A stretch of 64,000 nt of DNA from Solen grandis (lineage: Eukaryota; Mollusca; Bivalvia; Adapedonta; Solenidae): contig CM037782.1 in the NCBI GenBank assembly GCA_021229015.1, positions 65,038,108 through 65,102,107 of the forward strand. Direction: 5' to 3'. Below the pieces are notes generated by a model that ran no database searches, was not told the origin of the DNA, and was given only the letters and a program-made list of their open reading frames with translations. Made by a program: the position numbers and the translations under genes. Shown piece by piece: positions 59,160 through 64,000 of the stretch; the first letter of the stretch is position 1, and the number at the start of each line of letters is the position of its first letter.

Positions 59160-59285
59160 TCTTTTTCCCTCAAGATAATTTTCCCACAATACAGTTTCTC
59201 GTACCCTCAATATAGATAATCATCTCCTTCTCACAAGCTAGTTTCTTTTTCCCACAAGATAATATGTCCTTCCCTCAAGATAGTG
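59160..59285. repeat. inverted partner of the 58600 repeat
   Basis: Units 'tttccctcaagataattttc', 'ttcccacaagataatatgtc' and 'cttccctcaagatagtg' are reverse complements of the atcttgaggga units at 58600-58845. Confidence 0.7.
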
Positions 59286-59387
59286 CTATCTAAAAAAAAT
59301 CAGAACAACTTGTCACCTCCATGCAAACGAAGATATCAAACGTTCCGTTACATCTGGCAATATACGGATAATTTCTTCCCTTTCCAG

Positions 59388-59478
59388 CATATTGATCCGG
59401 TAGGTTATGAAACACTGAAACCAGTCAGCATTCCAGCAGGTGCGCATGCGTTGTCGCTGCAAACAAGAAGACTTGTAA
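59388..59478 (+). promoter_or_regulatory. possible non-coding first exon / NRF1 site upstream of STK36
   Basis: TGCGCATGCG at 59441-59450 matches the NRF1 consensus, a common promoter element at CpG-containing starts. An acceptor-like 'ccctttccag' precedes a short protein-like frame (HIDPVGYETLKPVSIPAGAH) and a donor-like CTT/gtaaac follows at 59479. This may be part of a 5' exon of STK36, whose coding exon 1 has its own upstream acceptor, but the evidence is thin. Confidence 0.22.
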
Positions 59479-60314
59479 ACAAATATTATATTTACTGTTA
59501 TTTACAGAAAATTCAATTTTCGTATGCTGAAATAATGAGCTGAAACAATTCAACGTCATTCACTATAAATTTGAGATGAAATATGTCGTTTGATATTCAA
59601 AAAACTTGAATTAAAAATGATTTGAACCATAACAGCGAAAACCCATGAAAATAAGTCACCTGAGGAACGCATTCTTTCATTCAGAGAATCTTTGGTGGAA
59701 TTGAGAGGTAAAAAAGAAAATTATATGCATAAATGTTAGATAAAAATATACTTATGTGCTAAAATGACATTCACAACGTATACAAAGGTACTGTCTATCA
59801 ATGGAAAGTTCATTCATTGATAGCTAAATATCTTGTGTAAGGGGTGCCTTGCTGCTTGCACTTGGTTTATATCAACATCTCCGTGATATGTCTGCCTGTC
59901 ATACTTGACAATAATTAAACTGCAGGCGGAGAGTAAGATTGAAATAATGGTAACAGGGAAGATAAAAAAGATAGAATATAGATCAGCAGTCAGGTGAATG
60001 TATAAACTTAAAGACGGAAAGGAGACAAAGAATTTTAGCCCAGCTATTAAAATATCAGACAAACACACCATAAATCTAGCTCACATGGCATTACTAGGGC
60101 AGATGCCCTACTGGCATTAGGGTTGAAACAAGTCCATTTTACTTTCTCGGGCAACTGACTCACAATAACCCACGGGTAACCGTGCAGACATACTCACTTA
60201 GTAATTGCATAAAAAATATAACCTTCCTTTTGCTCATATTCATGCAACAATGTCTGGCGACAAAATCAAATCCTGTAATATTTAAAGTCATTGATTTAGT
60301 ACACCAAAATATGT

Positions 60315-61433
60315 CAGGGCTCACCCTGGCTGTAAAAATGTTTGCGCCAACACATTCGCCAAATGAGAAAAATTAGAGCCAAATTTAAGAAGTTGGAGCC
60401 AAATTTAATGCAAGTGGCTCCAATATGTTTTCGGAAATATTTATTGTCTTTATATACTGGTTTGATATATGCATTTGCTATACTTGAACTGTCAAAGACA
60501 TATTCAATTGGTGCATAATATTTAAATATAAAAAAAAAAAAAAATAAAAAAAATATATGGAAATAAAAACAATACAAATACTGTCATATAATTCTAAATG
60601 AAAATTAAATTAATTTAATTGACATTAAGTTTTATAAATAAATTATTTAAAAAATATTTCATTCAATTGGCAAACAAAATAGTTCATTCAATGAGAATAG
60701 GTATATTAATATTTTGATGCATCAAGAACCAAACATAAACAAAAGAAAAAATAAGTGTTCATGTTAAAAAAAATATATATTTTCCAACAAAATCATAAAT
60801 AATAACCTGACTAAAAATATTATATGGAAATATCAAGTGAAATTAAAAAAAAAAAAAAATGGGTACGTTATATATCGGGTACGTTTTAGTTTGGATACGT
60901 TTTGACTTGCTCCATTAGCGATTAGTATCGAGTCATTCATATACATCGGTACATCTACGTTATTTACCAGTTGGAATCTAGATAGGTAAACTAAATAATC
61001 AATTTAAATCTTTTAAAGAAACGGTAGTAATGAAACATTGCTAATGTTTTTCGCAAATGGCCGCCATTGTGATGATTGCGCAATTTCATAGCAGTCCCAA
61101 ATGCAGGTATAAACAAAAGTCGGTAGAGAGTGTGACAAATATAAACAAGTTATAAGCTGCCAATACCATCCGAGTATTCCACATCTTTACATAACTAAGA
61201 AGCCTTAGAATGCCTGTTGATTGGATAATCCCACAGCAGGTGCTGGTTACGTAAAGTAGTATACAGTGTAGAGCGACCTGTATTTTTGTGCATTACGGAA
61301 CTTTAACTGCGGTACTAATTTACTGATTTCTTCTTCGTATGCGCCAAACACATTCGCCAATTAGAAAAATCTTGTGCCAGTTTCATAATTTTGTCGCATT
61401 TGGCGCCTTTGGTGACCGACAGCGTGAGCCCTG
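60315..61433 (+). mobile_element. hAT-like non-autonomous DNA transposon, full length
   Basis: 1119 bp from CAGGGCTCACCCTGGCTG to GACAGCGTGAGCCCTG, with an inverted terminal CAGGGCTCAC. Subterminal inverted blocks around 'ttcgccaaatgagaaaaatt' and 'ttcgccaattagaaaaatc' lie inside the ends. TATGT flanks both ends directly (60310-60314 and 61434-61438). CAGGG ends suggest hAT, whose duplications are normally 8 bp, so the class is uncertain. No transposase frame. A truncated copy lies at 53480. Confidence 0.82.
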
Positions 61434-61539
61434 TATGTCTATTTTGAATGCTTGTTAAGATAATTTCTTGTCAGAGTGTAGAATTGTATGAAACGATATC
61501 ATTAGGAATTTGCTGATGACATGTATATTTATTATATAG

Positions 61540-61590
61540 AAAAGCAGTACATGAGGTATCAAATAAGAAAAAGCCAAAATTAGAAAACAG
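61540..61590 (+). CDS. possible small exon, unrecognised
   Basis: A 51-nt segment lies between an acceptor (attatatag) and a donor (AACAG/gtaata). It is open only in one frame, as KAVHEVSNKKKPKLEN, entering one base in and leaving two over. The phase would accept IMP3 exon 2, but the sequence does not resemble IMP3, so it is not that gene's next exon. The basic, Lys-rich composition may be chance from A-rich DNA. Confidence 0.18.
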
Positions 61591-62813
61591 GTAATAATTT
61601 TGTACTTGGGTACCAGCAATGTTCTACCCAACCCATTTGTACCTGTGACTTGTTTCAGCCCTAGCTGGCATAGCTCAATTCTCTTTTCTGGAGGTAGCTG
61701 GGTTAAAGGACCCCCTTGGAAGGGCTAGGAGAATATGCTTGATGCCATGATAAAAGTGAAAAGCATTCTCAGGGTGCGACCTGACATGGATAACATATAT
61801 TTTCAATGTAAAAATGATGCATTTAAACTTTATAAGCGGATGATCCAAACATTTATCTGACACATGTACACTTACTGTTATACTTCAAAACAGAAGCACC
61901 AAATATATGTTACTGTGTTTCTGCATTTAATGAACAGTTGATGAAATATAATGTTCCAAAACTGAAAAATAATCTTGTTGGGCTCACATATAATTGTTTA
62001 CTAATGTGATGATGCACTAGACAGTTTGAAAAGTACACCTTGAAGGCTTCTGTCTTGAAACCCTTTGTTGCTACACAAAATTGAATTTAAAACTCTTTGT
62101 CTATGCAACAACCCACAATATGTGTTGGTGGTAAGAACTGTATGGCCAACACTGGAAAAGATAGTATCATGCAAGTTTATACAATTACAATGCAGGGTTT
62201 AAAACCTCAGAATGTTATCCCCAAGCGATATAACATGGTGCCTAGTTGTATGATGGTGAATATGCCATAGTTTGTTCTTTTCCTTGGTCCATACTCATAG
62301 CTTGCACAGGTCATGAAAAATGTAACATCTTGCCTCATAAACCCGTTAAAAAGCCTTAAAAGATCCTGAAAAAAACTTGAATATGAATTACATTTTGATA
62401 ATAAGAAAGTGTTTATTAAGTTGTTAGAATATTGAGTTTCATTCCTTAAAATTTGAAGCATTAGTTGCGGTATATATGTCAGTAATTTTGAATTTCAAGA
62501 CCTTAAAAAAACTTGAAAAACCCCTAAATTTGCATCAGAAAATTTGCAAACCTGATACTTTGTAAGCAATTCAGTCTGAATACTTTTCATGACTTTGGAT
62601 AATATTGGGCACCATATTTTATTTATTATTTAATTAGTTTGAACTGAAATATATAAAGGTAAAGTTCTACTATTTTCTGTCCAAAAAATGAAAGCTTGTT
62701 TCTATGTGCTCATTTTGTCATTTGTCACATAGAAAAGTATATGACTGCAAGTCATAGCTTTCAAACTTTTCTTGCATTGGATGTTTTTCAGCATACTTTT
62801 TTTCCACTTGCAG
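61591..62813. other. stretch upstream of STK36, no gene recognised
   Basis: AT-rich. 62345-62530 carries 'ccttaaaagatcctgaaaaa' and 'ccttaaaaaaacttgaaaaa', which resemble ends of the element that starts at 62993. The 5' UTR exon of STK36 must lie somewhere to the left, because a splice acceptor sits just before the start codon. Confidence 0.4.
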
Positions 62814-62818
62814 ACAAG

Positions 62819-62905
62819 ATGGCAGATAATTACCATGTCTTGGAGCTTATTGGAGAGGGATCGTTTGGTAAAGTGTACAAAGGCAGAAAGAAATACAGTG
62901 GCCAG
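62819..62905 (+). CDS. STK36: STK36 (Fused) coding exon 1: kinase glycine loop
   Basis: The 29 codons read [20 protein letters not shown], then KGRKKYSGQ. This is the start of the STK36/Fused serine/threonine kinase (vertebrate form M.KYHVLE.IGEGSFG.VYKGR.KYS.Q). GEGSFGKV is the glycine-rich ATP-binding loop with the conserved V following. The exon ends in phase 0 at donor CAG/gtaaaa, just before the segment that should carry the VAIK-type catalytic lysine. That next exon is not in the window. An acceptor (ccacttgcag) at 62812-62813 leaves five bases of 5' UTR, so at least one non-coding exon lies upstream. Fused acts in Hedgehog signalling in insects; in vertebrates STK36 is mainly needed for the central pair of motile cilia. 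Role in this animal is inferred from family. Confidence 0.93.
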
Positions 62906-62992
62906 GTAAAATATTATCCATGAAAAAATAATACTAGACATGAACAATGTGCAGTTGTTATTCTTACAGGCATAAATTGCATTTATCTTTTA

Positions 62993-63540
62993 CAGGGTTT
63001 GCACAGTCTTAAAAAGTGCTCAAATTTGAGCCCTATTCTTAAAAAGTGCCTGAAACAAGACAAAAAAAAAGTACCTAAAAGTGAATAAATGACAAAGTGC
63101 CCAGTGAAAAGGCCATAGTTTTCAATAAACAATCCTATTTAGTACCAAAACTAGTCAAATGCTTGCTCGATGCAACAGTAAGGGAACAAATTGCAATTTG
63201 TTCTAACTAGTGTGGGTATGAATACGCCATGGTTGTGCCACTTAATTGTTCTCCTGTAGAAACCAGAAAATGGCATTGGGAAAATGTGTTTTTACCAAAA
63301 AAGGGTGCTTACACATCCTTTGGTTGTAGATTGTGATGACAAGAGAAAAACAATGTGTCGCAACAAAATAATTGACAATGGCAATAGGGGCGAAACAGGG
63401 TTGAAATCTCACACAAAAGCAAAAAATATTTTTGCAATTCATAGTGATGGAAACATTCACACTGGACAATTATTTTACTGGTAGTGATGGACCAACAAAT
63501 CAGAAGAGGAAGTGTATTGATCAAAAAAATATATTTAAAA
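62993..63540 (+). mobile_element. transposon remnant with zinc-finger-like coding trace
   Basis: It starts CAGGGTTTGCACAGTC followed by 'ttaaaaagtgctcaaatttg', a terminus I associate with dispersed metazoan DNA elements. From about 63284 an open frame encodes DCDDKRKTMCRNKI and GLKSHTKAKNIFAIHSDG. The first part has C..C-like spacing, and GLKSHTKAK...H recalls the 'ALKSHAKGKKH' half of BED/TTF-type fingers found in transposase-derived proteins. The frame closes soon after and lies in STK36 intron 1. Decayed element, not a gene. Confidence 0.4.
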
Positions 63541-64000
63541 AGGTAATGTCATGATCATTGTGAACAATGATATATGGTTGCTAGTCATATTATTAAAATA
63601 TTTTATACTATACATGAATGTAATGAGGGGATACATTATTATGCTTTTAGCTATATTGTAAAATATCGCATGTGTTATAAAGCAGTCAAAAATAAACCAA
63701 TGTTTTATGACTGTTTTTAAGTTACTTACCGGTAATCTTTGGTAACAAATGATACATGTAATATAAATACAAACTAAGATATAATATTCAGATAGTTTTG
63801 TTTATTTATCTAAGGTCTTTCCATCCTAATAGCAATTTATTCCATCAAAGCCTTGCATATAACTAAACAATACACATATATATAAGCTTTTAAAAAGTCA
63901 AACAGTAGTAATCTTAGAGGGAAATTGACATGTATGACAAGTGACAGAAGTTCTTTTGTTACCTCCCCTTGATTATTTTGTTGGTATGAGTTATCTCCCT
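63541..64000. other. STK36 intron 1 (right edge), dispersed repeat
   Basis: No exon. 63811-64000 resembles 176-360 at the left end of the window ('ccatcctaatagcaatttat', 'attccatcaaag', 'gcatataact', 'gagttatctccc'). Confidence 0.4.

Noticed and set aside
61540..61590. IMP3 exon 3
   Set aside because: Phase fits, but the peptide has none of the conserved S4-domain residues of IMP3.

Overview
This is a eukaryotic, AT-rich, repeat-dense window, almost certainly from a metazoan. The split genes with GT-AG introns, the mix of tRNA-derived SINEs, TTAA-flanked MITEs and MITE-related satellites, and the gene content suggest a mollusc, probably a bivalve. That placement rests on my recognition of the repeat families, not on a search. 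Two 100-N gaps (6365-6464 and 56465-56564) divide the window into three contigs, so gene order across the gaps is only as good as the scaffolding. Nothing bacterial, viral or CRISPR-like is present.

Only a few percent of the window looks coding. Contig 1 (1-6364) carries exons of an unrecognised, very acidic and probably disordered protein on the + strand, cut by the first gap. Contig 2 carries two recognisable genes. On the - strand, exon 1 at 33699-33639 encodes a start and signal peptide. It splices in matching phase over about 20.6 kb to exon 2 at 13060-12982, which encodes the first part of an EGF domain. Exon length, phases and position of the split resemble the first two coding exons of a Notch-family receptor. 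On the + strand, exons at 51094-51230 and 55683-55790 encode the N-terminal half of IMP3, the U3 snoRNP protein of the small-subunit processome. Its remaining C-terminal part is not in the window and may be lost in the second gap. Contig 3 ends with the first coding exon (62819-62905) of STK36/Fused, the kinase linked to Hedgehog signalling and to motile cilia, which continues past the right edge.

The rest is mobile and satellite DNA. There are nine copies of a ~242-bp MITE with TTAA flanks and a 67-nt internal hairpin. Two further TTAA-flanked MITE families, Tigger/pogo-like and hAT-like non-autonomous elements, and many tRNA-derived SINEs are also visible. Four sizeable satellite arrays occur: 50-bp at 9.1-11.1 kb, 41-bp at 12.0-12.7 kb, 38-bp at 35.2-35.7 kb and 32-bp at 36.1-37.4 kb. 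A 25-bp array abuts the second gap. There are also a ~470-bp foldback element and a perfect 42-bp palindrome. The 50-bp array appears to be an amplified end of a MITE that survives as a single copy elsewhere in the window. No previously unknown multi-gene system is evident; the points of interest are the split Notch-like gene, repeat architecture and assembly-related gene truncations.
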